From positions 1,731,879-1,795,878 of the forward strand of contig NZ_FNVB01000002.1 in NCBI RefSeq assembly GCF_900108315.1: a stretch of 64,000 nucleotides of DNA, read 5' to 3'. This DNA comes from Saccharopolyspora kobensis (lineage in GTDB: Bacteria > Actinomycetota > Actinomycetes > Mycobacteriales > Pseudonocardiaceae). Below the pieces are notes generated by a model, which saw only the letters and a program-made list of their open reading frames with translations, did no database searches and was not told where the DNA came from. A program made the translations under genes and the position numbers. This document shows positions 25,654 to 34,881 of the stretch, piece by piece; within the stretch, counting starts at the first letter, position 1; each line of letters starts with the position of its first letter.

Positions 25654-27063
25654 TCACTCCCCCGGCGACGCGTGTTCGTCCGGCGCAGCCAACATGCGCC
25701 GGACGAACACGTCGTCGCGCCCGTGCGGCGAGGCGATCCAGCGTGCGAGCGCGTCCGCGTCGCCGTGCGAGATCAGCCTCCGCCGGACCCGCAGGTGCAG
25801 GCCGTCGCGCAACGCCTCGATCCCGGCCGCCCGCGAGGCGGGCAGCAGCGGTGCGGGGTAGCCGTCGAGCGCCTCGCCGCCGGTGCGCTCGGCCAGACTC
25901 CGCTCCAGTTCGAGGAAGTCCGCCGAGACGCGGCCGACCAGCCGGTAGGGATCCGAGCGCAGCCGGTAGCCGAGGACGCGGCGCAGCCGGGTCATCTCGG
26001 CGCGAACGGTGACGGCCTTGCCGTTGGGGCCGTAGGCCTGCCGGGCCATCTCCTCGGCGCCCATCCCGCCGGGGTGAGCCGCCAGCAGCACGACGAGCTC
26101 GCTGTGGCGCAAGCTGAGTTCGTGAGGCACGCCGTCGACGTGCACCAGGGCCCGACCGCGTCCGAGCGCTTGCACCCGCAGCAGTTCTCCGCCGCGATCC
26201 GGGTGGTGCACACCGTGCACCGCGAACGGCCCGGACGGGGAGAGCCGTTCGACGACCACGCGCTGGCCGTCCGGCAGCGTCATCGGACCGTCCTTCTCCA
26301 GACCCGCCGCCCACTGCGGCAGGAGCCATCCCGCGGGTGTCGTGTGCAGCACTCGTCCGTCCGCACCGACCAGTGCGCTGCGGACTCCGCTGCGGCGCAG
26401 GACGTGATCGACGTAGCGCGCCCGGACCTCGTCGTCGCGCTGCCGGGTCTGTTCGCCGAGCTGCGCTCCGGCCAACCTGGCCGCGGCCGCGACCAACGGC
26501 ATGGCCAGCGCGTTCGCCGACGCGACCGGGTAGGTCACGTCGACGGTGCCGACCGTCGCGCCGGTGACCGGGTCCACGATCGGCGCGGCCGAGCAGTTGA
26601 AGTCCGCGGCCACGGACAGGTAGTGCTCCGGACCGCGGACCTGGAACGGCCGCCCCAGCGCCAGCGCGGTGCCCACTCCGCTGGTGCCGACCTGTTCCTC
26701 GTTCCACAGCGCGCCGGGGACCAAGCGCGCTCGCTCGGCGTTCCTCCTGGTGGCCGGGTCGCCCACCACCCGCAGCAGCCGCCCGGCCGGATCGCTGATG
26801 AAGACCAGGTGGCCGGTCTGGGTGGCCGCGTCGCCGATGGTGCGCAGCAGCGTCGGCCAGACGTCGGCCAGCCGGTGCTGCCGGGTCAGCTCGCCGACCA
26901 GGTCCGCGGCAGGCTCGACCGGGGGCAGCGACCGGTCGGGATGCACGCCCCTCTTGCGGGCGCGATCCCACGACGCGCGCACCTCGGGGCGTACCTGCGC
27001 TGAGGTGCCGCCGCTCAGCGCGTTCTCGCGGGCGGCCGCCAGCCGTCGAGTCGTCTCATCCAT
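25654..27063 (-). CDS. GAF-domain transcriptional regulator, AcoR-like without AAA+ domain
   Basis: 469 aa from ATG 27063. N-terminus SQVRPEVRASWDRARKRGVH-like segment is common to AcoR-type activators. A GAF sensor follows (LVFISDPAGRLLRVVGD, EEQVGTSGVGTALALGRP, DFNCSAAPIVDPVTGATVG). The sigma54 AAA+ module of true AcoR is absent. Instead, near residues 300-400 there is a winged-helix-like segment (LRHSELVVLLAAHPGGMGAE, VTVRAEMTRLRRVLG). Such actinobacterial proteins often control aldehyde or alcohol dehydrogenases. Here the divergent neighbour is an alpha/beta hydrolase. Start codon is not certain because the ribosome-binding site is weak. Confidence 0.8.
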   Translation of the reverse strand: MDETTRRLAAARENALSGGTSAQVRPEVRASWDRARKRGVHPDRSLPPVEPAADLVGELTRQHRLADVWPTLLRTIGDAATQTGHLVFISDPAGRLLRVVGDPATRRNAERARLVPGALWNEEQVGTSGVGTALALGRPFQVRGPEHYLSVAADFNCSAAPIVDPVTGATVGTVDVTYPVASANALAMPLVAAAARLAGAQLGEQTRQRDDEVRARYVDHVLRRSGVRSALVGADGRVLHTTPAGWLLPQWAAGLEKDGPMTLPDGQRVVVERLSPSGPFAVHGVHHPDRGGELLRVQALGRGRALVHVDGVPHELSLRHSELVVLLAAHPGGMGAEEMARQAYGPNGKAVTVRAEMTRLRRVLGYRLRSDPYRLVGRVSADFLELERSLAERTGGEALDGYPAPLLPASRAAGIEALRDGLHLRVRRRLISHGDADALARWIASPHGRDDVFVRRMLAAPDEHASPGE

Positions 27064-27186
27064 GTCGAGGACGAGAAAGGTATCCCCGGTTGCAACGCCG
27101 GTGCAACGCGCGCGGACGTCTTGGCCGGCGCGGGAGCGGTGCCGCACAGTCGGTGCGAGCTGAGGCCCGACTCTTGGAGGACGACC

Positions 27187-27996
27187 GTGGCGTACCTGGA
27201 ACTGCCGGACGGCTTGCCGCTCTACTACGAGGACAGCGGTTCGGGACCTGCCGTGGTGCTCATCCACGGATGGACCATGAACAGCACGTTCTGGCAGCAG
27301 AACGTGGCCGCGCTCAGCGCGCAGAACCGCGTGATCACGCTCGACCTGCGCGGGCACGGCCTGTCCGGGAAGACCGATGACGGGCACACCCTCGCCCAGT
27401 ACGCTCGCGACGTCCACCACCTGCTGCAGCACCTGGAGCTGCGCGACGTGTGCCTGGTGGGCTGGTCGATGGGCACCGCGGTCATCCTGTCCTACGTCCG
27501 GCAATTCGGTTGCGGATCGCTGCGCTCAGCGGCCTTCATCGACCAGTCGCCGCGCTTCCTCGACGCCGACGACTGGCAGTTCCCGCTGTTCGGCGAGTAC
27601 ACCGCGGTGGATCTCGCGGTGTTCGCCCAGGGCTTCCAGCACGCCCGGCCCAGCGTCGTCAAGCCGTTCATCGCCGCGTGCTTCGCCGAAACCCCGCCGG
27701 CGGAGGTGATCGACGCCGTCTACGCCGAGACCGCGAAGACGCCGTCCTCGGCAGCGCTGGCGGTGTGGTACGACATGGCCTACGCCGATCTGCGGCCGGT
27801 GCTCCCCGAGGTCACCGTTCCGACGCTGCTGATGTACGGCGCGCGCAGCAAGGTCTTCCCCGGCGAGCTCGACCGCTGGCTGGCCGAACAGCTGCCGCAG
27901 GCGAAGGTCGCCCGCTTCGGCGGCAGCGGGCACGCCCCGTTCAGCGAGGAACCCGACTCGTTCAACGAGACGCTCGGTTCCTTCCTCCGGTCCTGA
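27187..27996 (+). CDS. Alpha/beta hydrolase
   Basis: 269 aa from GTG 27187 with GGAGG upstream. Classic fold: oxyanion segment VVLIHGWTMNS, nucleophile elbow VGWSMGTA, acid in the MYGARSKVFPGEL region, and catalytic His in GGSGHAPFSEEP. It resembles chloroperoxidase/esterase-type hydrolases. It diverges from the GAF regulator across 120 bp, so regulation by it is plausible. Substrate unknown. A bidirectional terminator follows. Confidence 0.9.
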   Translation: MAYLELPDGLPLYYEDSGSGPAVVLIHGWTMNSTFWQQNVAALSAQNRVITLDLRGHGLSGKTDDGHTLAQYARDVHHLLQHLELRDVCLVGWSMGTAVILSYVRQFGCGSLRSAAFIDQSPRFLDADDWQFPLFGEYTAVDLAVFAQGFQHARPSVVKPFIAACFAETPPAEVIDAVYAETAKTPSSAALAVWYDMAYADLRPVLPEVTVPTLLMYGARSKVFPGELDRWLAEQLPQAKVARFGGSGHAPFSEEPDSFNETLGSFLRS

Positions 27997-28003
27997 GCTC
28001 CGC

Positions 28004-28031
28004 GCCCGGGCCCCGCACCTCGGGCCCGGGC
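28004..28031. terminator. Bidirectional stem-loop terminator
   Basis: Perfect 10 bp stem: GCCCGGGCCC (28004-28013) pairs with GGGCCCGGGC (28022-28031) around an 8-base loop. It lies between the convergent alpha/beta hydrolase and metX. No U-tract, as is common in actinomycetes. Confidence 0.75.
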
Positions 28032-28041
28032 CGCTCGGCGG

Positions 28042-29184
28042 TCAACGGCCGCTCGGCAGCAGGTCGGTGACCAGTCTCCCGACCTGGTCGGCTTCGATCA
28101 GGAAGCCGTCGTGGCCGTGCGGTGAGGCGATCGTGCCGAACCCGGCACCCGGGATCGACTCGGCCAGCTGCCGCTGCTGCTCCAGCGGGAACAGCCGGTC
28201 GCTGTCCACGCCCGCGACGAGGGTGCGGGCCGCGATGCGACGCAGTGCGGCTTCCACTCCGCCCCGGCCGCGTCCCACGTCGTGGCCGGACATCGCCCGC
28301 GCGAGCACCACGTAGCTCGCCGCGTCGAACCGGCGAGCCAGCTTGTCGGCGTGGTGGTCCAAATAGGACTCGACGGCGTACCTTCCGCCGCGCCACGGAT
28401 GTTCGCCGTCCTGGTGCTCGGTGCCGAAGCGCTGCTCCAGCTCGCGCGGGCTGCGGTAGGTGATGTGCGCGATCCGCCGGGCCACTCCCAGCCCGGCGTG
28501 CGGGCCGCGGCCGTCGGGCAGGTCGTGGTAGTGGCCGTCGAGCCAGTCCGGATCGGTGCGGATCGCCTCGATCTGCGCCCCGGACCAGGCGATCTGCTCC
28601 GCGGAGGCCACCGCGCAGCAGCTCAGCAGCAGCGCCGCCGCCACCCGCTCCGGGTGGCCCGCGGCCCACTCCAGCGCCCGCATCCCGCCGAACGAGCCGC
28701 CGAGCACCGCCGCCCACCGCCGGATGCCGAGCGCGTCGGCCAGATGCGCTTCCGCCTGCACCGCGTCCCGCACCGTGATCGCCGGGAACCGCCCGCCCCA
28801 CGGCCGCCCGTCGGGCGCCGCGGACGCCGGCCCGGTGCTCCCCTGGCAACCGCCCAGGACGTTCGGCGCGATCACGAACCAGCGGTCGGTGTCCAGCGCC
28901 CGCCCCGGCCCGACCAGCGCGTCCCACCAGCCGCGGCTGGGGTGCCCGGCGCCGGCCGGTCCCGCCACGTGGCTGTCGCCGGTCAGCGCGTGCAGCACCA
29001 GCACGGCGTTGGAGGCCTCCGGGTCGAGCTCTCCCCAGGTCTCGTAAGCGAGATCCACCTGCGGGAGAACGCCTCCCGCCTCCAGCACCAGCGGGCCGGG
29101 CAGCCGGAACCAGCTGCGCCGGCCGACCGGGTCGCCCGCCCGCCACGCACCGGTGGCGGGCGGACGACCGTGCGTCCGGGTCAT
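28042..29184 (-). CDS. metX: Homoserine O-acetyltransferase
   Basis: 380 aa, alpha/beta hydrolase-fold acyltransferase. Nucleophile GGSFGGMRALEWA, acid in GVDSDRLFP, His in HGHDGFLIEADQV. LHALTGDSHVAG and NVLGGCQGSTGP are diagnostic MetX segments. It acetylates L-homoserine using acetyl-CoA, the first committed step of direct-sulfhydrylation methionine synthesis. The start overlaps the stop of metY by 4 bp, so both are made together. Confidence 0.95.
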   Translation of the reverse strand: MTRTHGRPPATGAWRAGDPVGRRSWFRLPGPLVLEAGGVLPQVDLAYETWGELDPEASNAVLVLHALTGDSHVAGPAGAGHPSRGWWDALVGPGRALDTDRWFVIAPNVLGGCQGSTGPASAAPDGRPWGGRFPAITVRDAVQAEAHLADALGIRRWAAVLGGSFGGMRALEWAAGHPERVAAALLLSCCAVASAEQIAWSGAQIEAIRTDPDWLDGHYHDLPDGRGPHAGLGVARRIAHITYRSPRELEQRFGTEHQDGEHPWRGGRYAVESYLDHHADKLARRFDAASYVVLARAMSGHDVGRGRGGVEAALRRIAARTLVAGVDSDRLFPLEQQRQLAESIPGAGFGTIASPHGHDGFLIEADQVGRLVTDLLPSGR

Positions 29185-30500
29185 CGCTCCAGCTCGGCCT
29201 TTGCCGCGCGGAAACCGGCTTCCAGGTCGGCCTGGAGATCGGCCACCGCCTCGATGCCCACCGACAACCGCACCAGGCCCGGGCTCACCCCGGCCAACCG
29301 CTGCTCCTGCTCGGTGAGCTGGCTGTGCGTGGTGCTCGCCGGGTGCGCGATGAGGCTGCGCACGTCACCGATGTTCACCAGGTGGCTGAACAGCTGGACG
29401 CCGTCGACGAACGCGCGCCCGGCGTCGACTCCGCCGCGCAGCTCGAACGAGACGATCGCGCCCGCCCCGCCCGGCAGGTACTGCTGACCGAGCTCGTACC
29501 ACTCGCTGCTGGGAAGTCCCGCGTAGTGCACGGTTTCGACCTCGTCGCGGGTGCTCAGCCACTCGGCGAGCTGCTGGGCGTTGCTGACGTGCCGCTCGAT
29601 GCGCAGCGACAGCGTCTCCAGGCCCTGCAGCAGCAGGAAGGCGTTGAACGGCGAGATGGCCGGGCCGATGTCGCGCAGGCCCTGCACCCGCAGCTTCGCC
29701 GCGAAGGCGCCGTGGCCCAGGGCCGGCCAGTACCGCAGGCCGTTGTAGCTGGGGTCCGGCTCGACGAAACCGGGGAACCGCTCGCCGTTCGCGCCGAAGT
29801 CGAAGGTGCCGCCGTCCACCACGATGCCGCCGACCGCCGCGCCGTGCCCGCCCAGGTACTTCGTCGCCGAGTGCACCACGATGTCCGCGCCGTGCTCGAT
29901 CGGGCGCAGCAGGAACGGCGTCGTCACCGTGTTGTCGACGACCAGCGGCACGCCGACCTCGTGCGCGACCTCGGCCACCGCCCGCACGTCCAGCACGTTC
30001 GATCGCGGGTTGCCCAGCGATTCGCCGAAGAACAGCTTGGTGTTCGGCCGCGCGGCGGCCCGCCACGCCTCGATGTCGTCGGGGTCCTCGACGAAGCTGA
30101 CCTCGATGCCCAGCTTCGGCAGCGTGTGCCGGAACAGGTTGTGGGTGCCGCCGTAGAGCGCCGAGCTGGCCACCAGGTGGTCGCCCGCCTGCGCGAGGGT
30201 GAGCACGGTCAGCGTCTCGGCCGCTTGGCCGGAGGCCAGCGCCACCGCCGCCACACCGCCTTCCAGCGCGGCCACCCGCTCCTCCAGGACCGCCTGGGTG
30301 GGGTTGTTGATCCGGGTGTAGATGTTGCCGGGTTCGCTGAGGTTGAACAGGTTCGCCGCGTGCTCGGTGTCGCGGAAGACGAACGAGGTGGTCTGGTAGA
30401 TCGGCACGGCGCGGGCCCCGGTGGTGGGGTCGGGTTCCGCCCCGGCGTGCACCTGGAGGGTGTCGAAGGACCACGCGGAACGGTCGGTGGAAGCGCTCAC
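29181..30500 (-). CDS. metY: O-acetylhomoserine sulfhydrylase
   Basis: 439 aa Cys/Met-metabolism PLP enzyme. PLP lysine lies in VHSATKYLGGHG. The start WSFDTLQVHAGAEPDPTTGA and the SEPGNIYTRINNPT segment are typical of the MetY group, longer than cystathionine synthases. It makes homocysteine from O-acetylhomoserine and sulfide. GTG start at 30500 with GGAG upstream. No convincing SAM riboswitch was found in its 265 bp upstream region. Confidence 0.95.
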   Translation of the reverse strand: MSASTDRSAWSFDTLQVHAGAEPDPTTGARAVPIYQTTSFVFRDTEHAANLFNLSEPGNIYTRINNPTQAVLEERVAALEGGVAAVALASGQAAETLTVLTLAQAGDHLVASSALYGGTHNLFRHTLPKLGIEVSFVEDPDDIEAWRAAARPNTKLFFGESLGNPRSNVLDVRAVAEVAHEVGVPLVVDNTVTTPFLLRPIEHGADIVVHSATKYLGGHGAAVGGIVVDGGTFDFGANGERFPGFVEPDPSYNGLRYWPALGHGAFAAKLRVQGLRDIGPAISPFNAFLLLQGLETLSLRIERHVSNAQQLAEWLSTRDEVETVHYAGLPSSEWYELGQQYLPGGAGAIVSFELRGGVDAGRAFVDGVQLFSHLVNIGDVRSLIAHPASTTHSQLTEQEQRLAGVSPGLVRLSVGIEAVADLQADLEAGFRAAKAELER

Positions 30501-30765
30501 GGAATGTCTCCTGGATCGAGGACGTGGATCGGCGCGGGCATGCGCGCTCGCGCCTGCGGTGCGGCACCGCGGGCGTGCGGGAACGGGCGGTCAGGCCGCC
30601 GGTGGGAGGAGAACTGCGCTCATCGCGCGCAGCGGAGGATCAACACGCCGAAGCGGTCACGCGCAGGAGGTCGACGTGGCGACGGGCAACCAAGCGGATC
30701 ACGCCCGGGAGACTAGCGAGGAGTCCACTGCGCGCGAAACCCCGTCCACGATCCGGGAAACCGGT

Positions 30766-32169
30766 TCACGCGGCGGCCAGCGCCGCGGCGGTGGTCTCGG
30801 CGGTCCGCCTGCCCCACCTGCCGGTGGTGCACGACCCGATCACGCCGATGAGCAGGCCGCAGCCCGCCACGATCCACCACGCGGGGCGGCTGGCTTCGCC
30901 GAACCCGGTCTCCTCCAGCTGGACGGCCACCACCGCGGGCAGCACGGCGGCGCCGAGCGAGGCGCCGATCTGACGGCTGGTGGAGGCCACGGCAGCGGCG
31001 ACCCCGGCTCGCGCGGTCGGCAGCCCGGCGACCGCGGTCGCGGTGACCGGCGCGTTGAGCATGCCGAAACCGAGCCCGAACAGCGCATAACCCGCGAGCA
31101 GCCACGGAAGTGGCGTGTCGTCGTCGAGACCGGCGAGCACCACGCCGCTCAGCGCGATGCCCGCGCCGCTGAGCACCAGCGGGATCCGGGGCCCGCGAAC
31201 ACCGACCAGCCGTGCGGCGACGGGCGCGCACAGGAAGGCCGGCGCGGCCATCGGCAGGGTCAGCAAACCGGCCTCCAGCGCGGAGAAATCGCGCACGTCC
31301 TGCAGGTAGAGGGAGTTGAGGAACAGGAAGCCGGACAGCGCGGCGAATCCGCACAGCGCGATGACCGTGGCACCGGACATCGGTGCGCTGGCGAACAACC
31401 GCAGGTCCAGCAGCGGCTGCTCGCGGCGCTTCTCGTGGCGCACGAAGACGGCGATCGCCAGCGCGCTGAGCAGGAAGCAGCCCAGCGTCGCGGGCGCGGT
31501 CCAGCCGCCGTGCGGGCCCTCGATGATCCCGAAGACCAGGCTCGCCAGCGCGACGATGACCAGCAGCTGCCCGGCCGGGTCGAAGCGGCGCGGCCGGGGA
31601 GATCTGGATTCGGGCACGAACCGGGCGGTGAGCACCAGCGCGGCGATGCCCGCCGGGATGTTGATCCAGAAGATCGACCGCCAGCCGGTGCTGTCCACCA
31701 GCAGCCCGCCGGTCACCGGGCCGACCGCCATGCTCAGGCCGACGACGCTGCTCCAGATCCCGATGGCCCTGGCCCGCTCCCGCGCGTCGGGGAAGGTGTT
31801 GACGATGATCGACAGCGCCACCGGGTTGAGCATCGAAGCGCCGATCGCCTGCAGGACGCGGAACCCGATGAGCCAGCCCGCGGTGGGCGCGATGCCGCAC
31901 AGCAGGGACGCGGTGGTGAACACGACCAGCCCGAGCCGGAAGACGCGGCGGCGGCCGAATCGGTCGGCGACGGAACCGGCGAGCAGCAGCAGCGACGCCA
32001 GCACCACCGCGTAGGCATCGATCGTCCACTGCAGACCGGACAGCGGCGCGTCCAGCTCGTCCTCGATCGCGGGCAGCGCCAGGTTCACGATCGTGGTGTC
32101 CAGCGACACCAGGAACAGGCTGAAGCAGCAGATCCCCAGCACCAGGGATCGGCGGTGCGGCACGGACAT
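30766..32169 (-). CDS. DHA2-type MFS exporter (EmrB/QacA family)
   Basis: 467 aa from ATG 32169 (GAGGTG upstream). Opens with LFLVSLDTTIVNLALPAI, the D1 motif of 14-helix drug:H+ antiporters. Next come LQWTIDAYAVVLASLLLLAG, SVADRFGRRRVF (A motif) and GPVTGGLLVDSTGWRSIFWI (C motif, antiporter type). It exports a hydrophobic compound or drug. Same strand as the UDP-glucose dehydrogenase gene 80 bp upstream; it could export the product of the neighbouring cluster. No adjacent TetR regulator. Confidence 0.9.
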   Translation of the reverse strand: MSVPHRRSLVLGICCFSLFLVSLDTTIVNLALPAIEDELDAPLSGLQWTIDAYAVVLASLLLLAGSVADRFGRRRVFRLGLVVFTTASLLCGIAPTAGWLIGFRVLQAIGASMLNPVALSIIVNTFPDARERARAIGIWSSVVGLSMAVGPVTGGLLVDSTGWRSIFWINIPAGIAALVLTARFVPESRSPRPRRFDPAGQLLVIVALASLVFGIIEGPHGGWTAPATLGCFLLSALAIAVFVRHEKRREQPLLDLRLFASAPMSGATVIALCGFAALSGFLFLNSLYLQDVRDFSALEAGLLTLPMAAPAFLCAPVAARLVGVRGPRIPLVLSGAGIALSGVVLAGLDDDTPLPWLLAGYALFGLGFGMLNAPVTATAVAGLPTARAGVAAAVASTSRQIGASLGAAVLPAVVAVQLEETGFGEASRPAWWIVAGCGLLIGVIGSCTTGRWGRRTAETTAAALAAA

Positions 32170-32249
32170 GATCACCTCGGTCGGTACGCGGTCGGGCAGG
32201 CGGGGCCGCCCGGCCCCGGAGCAGATCGCCACCGGGGTCGGGCGCCGGC

Positions 32250-33560
32250 TCACCTGGACAGGGCGCGGTGCGGCGCGGGCTGGCCGAGGCGCTGGTGGAG
32301 CAGTCCGGCGTGGTGCACGACGAGCGGGTCCAGGTGGTTGCGCGCGTCGACGACGTACCTGCCGCTGATCTGCCCGGCGATCCGCTCCCAGTCCAGTTCC
32401 CGGAACTCCGGCCACTCGGTCAGCAGCACCAGCGCCGACGCGCCCGCCGCCGCCGCGTACGCCGAATCCACCACGCGGATCCCGGCCACCGCGCCGGGCA
32501 TGCTCGGGTCGTAGCCGACCAGCTCGGCGCCCTCGGCGGCCAGCAGCTCGGCGATGGCCAGCGCGGGCGAATCGCGCAGGTCGTCGGTGCCCGCCTTGAA
32601 CGTCAGCCCGAGCAGTCCCACCCGGGTACCGGCCAGCCGGCCGCCCACCGCCTGCCGGACCTTGCCCACCACCAGCCGCTGCTGCCGCGCGTTGGTGTCG
32701 ATCGCGGCGCGCAGCAGCGGGAAGTCGGAGCCGATCACCGCCGCCGAGCGCAGCAGCGCGTGGGCGTCCTTCGGGAAGCACGATCCGCCCCAGCCCGGGC
32801 CGGGCCGCAGGAACGCGGTGCCGATCCGCTGGTCGTAGCCCATCCCCCTGGTCACGTCGTTGACGTCGGCGCCCATCCGCTCGCACAGCTCGGCGATCGA
32901 GTTCACGAAGGACAGCCGGGTCGCCAGGTAGCAGTTGGCCGCGTACTTGATCATCTCCGAGCTGGCCGGATCGGTCAGCAGGATGGGCGCGTTGAGCGCC
33001 TCGTACAGCGCGGCGACGCGCTTGGCGGCGTCCAGGTCGGCCGAACCGATCACGATCCGGTCCGGGTTCAGGAAGTCGTGCACCGCGGAGCCCTCGCGCA
33101 GGAACTCCGGGTTGGACGCCACCGCGACATCGGACCTGCCGAGCAGTTCGCCGACGCGGGCCGCCGTGCCCACCGGCACGGTCGATTTGTTCACCACGAC
33201 CGAATCAGGTGGTAGCGGATCCCTCAGCTCCGCCACGGCGGCCTCCAGCGCGGCCAGCTTCGCCGCCCCGTCCGGTCCCATCGGCGTCGGCACGCAGAGG
33301 AACACCACTTCGGCGCCCGGCGCCGCCTCGCCCGCCCCCACCACGAACCGCAACCGGCCCTCCGCCAGACCGGCCCCCACCAGCTCGGCCATCCCCGGTT
33401 CCCGGATCGTCACCTCGCCCCGGGACAGCGCCCGCACCTTCGCCGGATCGATGTCCGCGCACACCACCCGGTGCCCCAGCGACGCCAGGCACGCCGCCGT
33501 CGTCAGGCCGACGTAACCGGCGCCGATCACCGCGATCTTGACCCCACTCACCACGTTCAT
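32250..33560 (-). CDS. ugd: UDP-glucose 6-dehydrogenase
   Basis: 436 aa from ATG 33560. NAD Rossmann motif AVIGAGYVGLTTAACLA, NKSTVPVGTA, ASNPEFLREGSAVHDFLNPD, catalytic Cys in PGWGGSCFPKDAHAL, and the C-terminal LGLTFKAGTDDLRDSPAL. It oxidises UDP-glucose twice to UDP-glucuronate, a precursor for capsules, teichuronic acids, glycolipids or glycosylated metabolites. A strong hairpin separates it from the three-gene operon upstream, so it is probably transcribed on its own. Confidence 0.95.
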   Translation of the reverse strand: MNVVSGVKIAVIGAGYVGLTTAACLASLGHRVVCADIDPAKVRALSRGEVTIREPGMAELVGAGLAEGRLRFVVGAGEAAPGAEVVFLCVPTPMGPDGAAKLAALEAAVAELRDPLPPDSVVVNKSTVPVGTAARVGELLGRSDVAVASNPEFLREGSAVHDFLNPDRIVIGSADLDAAKRVAALYEALNAPILLTDPASSEMIKYAANCYLATRLSFVNSIAELCERMGADVNDVTRGMGYDQRIGTAFLRPGPGWGGSCFPKDAHALLRSAAVIGSDFPLLRAAIDTNARQQRLVVGKVRQAVGGRLAGTRVGLLGLTFKAGTDDLRDSPALAIAELLAAEGAELVGYDPSMPGAVAGIRVVDSAYAAAAGASALVLLTEWPEFRELDWERIAGQISGRYVVDARNHLDPLVVHHAGLLHQRLGQPAPHRALSR

Positions 33561-33577
33561 CCCCTTCACTTCGAACC

Positions 33578-33611
33578 GTCCGCGCCACCGGGGAGATCCG
33601 GTGGCGCGGAC
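33578..33611 (-). terminator. Strong stem-loop terminator after the three-gene operon
   Basis: A 14 bp stem with no mismatch: 33578-33591 pairs with 33598-33611 around a 6-base loop (GGAGAT). It lies just past the stop of the unrecognised gene and before ugd, marking the end of the FAD/MocA/unknown operon. Confidence 0.8.
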
Positions 33612-33693
33612 GTCACGCTGCCGAACACCGCCCGGCCGGAGCCGGGCGCTGACTGGTCCTCGCACCGGTCCCCGGACGCCGGGGCCGGCGGTG

Positions 33694-34881
33694 CTACGCC
33701 CCGTGCGGGAGCGCGCGGATGCCCTCGAACGGGGTGTCCTCGTCCAGGTAGTCCACGGTTTCGAACAGCCCGACCGCGTGCATCGGGAACCGGGCACCGG
33801 CCTCGGCGACGAAGATGCACGGCAGCACCCGCTTGCGCTCCGCGGCACCGGCCTCGCCGCTCTTGCGGATGTGCTTGTGGGTGTGGATCAGGATCGGCAT
33901 GAAACCGCCGCCGAGGAACGTGCCCTGCTGCAGGATCGCGCCACCGACGCAGTCGATCACCAGGCCCTTGCCGAGGATGGAATCGCGTCCCTGGTAGTAG
34001 AAGGACGGATCCGACATCGTGCCGTGCTCCACGTGGAAGACCCCGGCGGCCAGGCCGATGATGGAGCGACCGCTGATCCGCAGCACCGATCGGTAGAAGT
34101 CGACCAGCACCGGCCGGATCCGGGCGTCCGGGAGCTTGAACTCCGGGCCCAGCAGCACGATGCGCATCAGCTCGGCCAGCGTCAGGTCGGAACCGGCCGG
34201 GCTGGGGAACTCCTGGTCCCACGGCACCAGGTAGTCCGCGGGGGCGATCAGGTCCGAGCCGACGTCCTCGGCGATCAGCCGCTCGGCCTCCGTGGCCGGG
34301 GCGGCCACCTGCTCGCCGCGGCCGAGGATCCGGCTGGCGATCAGGTACCGGCTCTCCTCGGTCTTCAGCTCGCTCGCGGTGCGGATGAGGGCGATGCGGG
34401 CCTCGGCGGTGTCCGGGATGTCGAAGAGGTGGTCGATGCCGTCGGTCGGCACGTCGATCTTGGCCTTGGTGGTGCGCATCGGCAGCGCGCTGTAGGAGTC
34501 CACCACCTCGGCCAGCGGGCCGGCGAAGTCCCCGACGCCGATCCGCACCAGTTCGGCCGCGGCCAAGCCGCGGTAGTCGTAGGGCACCGACGGCGAGGTG
34601 GACAGCACGCTCTCGGCGAGCAGCCGCCGGTAGCGCTCGTCGTCCAGCGTCGTCTCGGCCAGCTCCAGCGACAGGTACGGCGAGTTCTCGCCGGGCCCGT
34701 GGATCCAGCTGGTGGCGAAGGGCGCCTCGAACCGGCACGCCTTCGCGAACAGCTCGTACGCCTCGTCGTCGTTCTTGACCCGGCCGGCGATCTGCTCCCG
34801 GCCCGCTGCCTTGTCGATGACTTCCCCGACCATGTCCGGGGCCAGTCGCAGCAGCCTTGCGTACTCCTCGATGCTCTGCAT
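33694..34881 (-). CDS. Unrecognised protein with a hexapeptide-like C-terminal segment
   Basis: 395 aa from ATG 34881, which overlaps the preceding stop by one base. I do not recognise the family. Residues 1-230 look helical, with conserved-looking patches YLSLELAETTLDDERYRRLL and DSYSALPMRTTKAKIDVPTD. From about residue 290, glycines recur at regular spacing (GRSIIGLAAGVFHVEHG, GKGLVIDCVGGAILQQGTF, LGGGFMPILIHTHKHIRKSG), which resembles the left-handed beta-helix of acyltransferases, with a His pair where such enzymes have catalytic His. An acyl or amino transfer role is a guess. Third gene of a coupled operon with the Gfo/Idh/MocA enzyme and FAD dehydrogenase. Confidence 0.75.
   Translation of the reverse strand: MQSIEEYARLLRLAPDMVGEVIDKAAGREQIAGRVKNDDEAYELFAKACRFEAPFATSWIHGPGENSPYLSLELAETTLDDERYRRLLAESVLSTSPSVPYDYRGLAAAELVRIGVGDFAGPLAEVVDSYSALPMRTTKAKIDVPTDGIDHLFDIPDTAEARIALIRTASELKTEESRYLIASRILGRGEQVAAPATEAERLIAEDVGSDLIAPADYLVPWDQEFPSPAGSDLTLAELMRIVLLGPEFKLPDARIRPVLVDFYRSVLRISGRSIIGLAAGVFHVEHGTMSDPSFYYQGRDSILGKGLVIDCVGGAILQQGTFLGGGFMPILIHTHKHIRKSGEAGAAERKRVLPCIFVAEAGARFPMHAVGLFETVDYLDEDTPFEGIRALPHGA

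Noticed and set aside
30501..30765. SAM riboswitch or cysteine leader peptide upstream of metY
   Set aside because: I looked for SAM-IV or S-box cores and for a Cys-rich short frame with a ribosome-binding site; only weak short frames appear.
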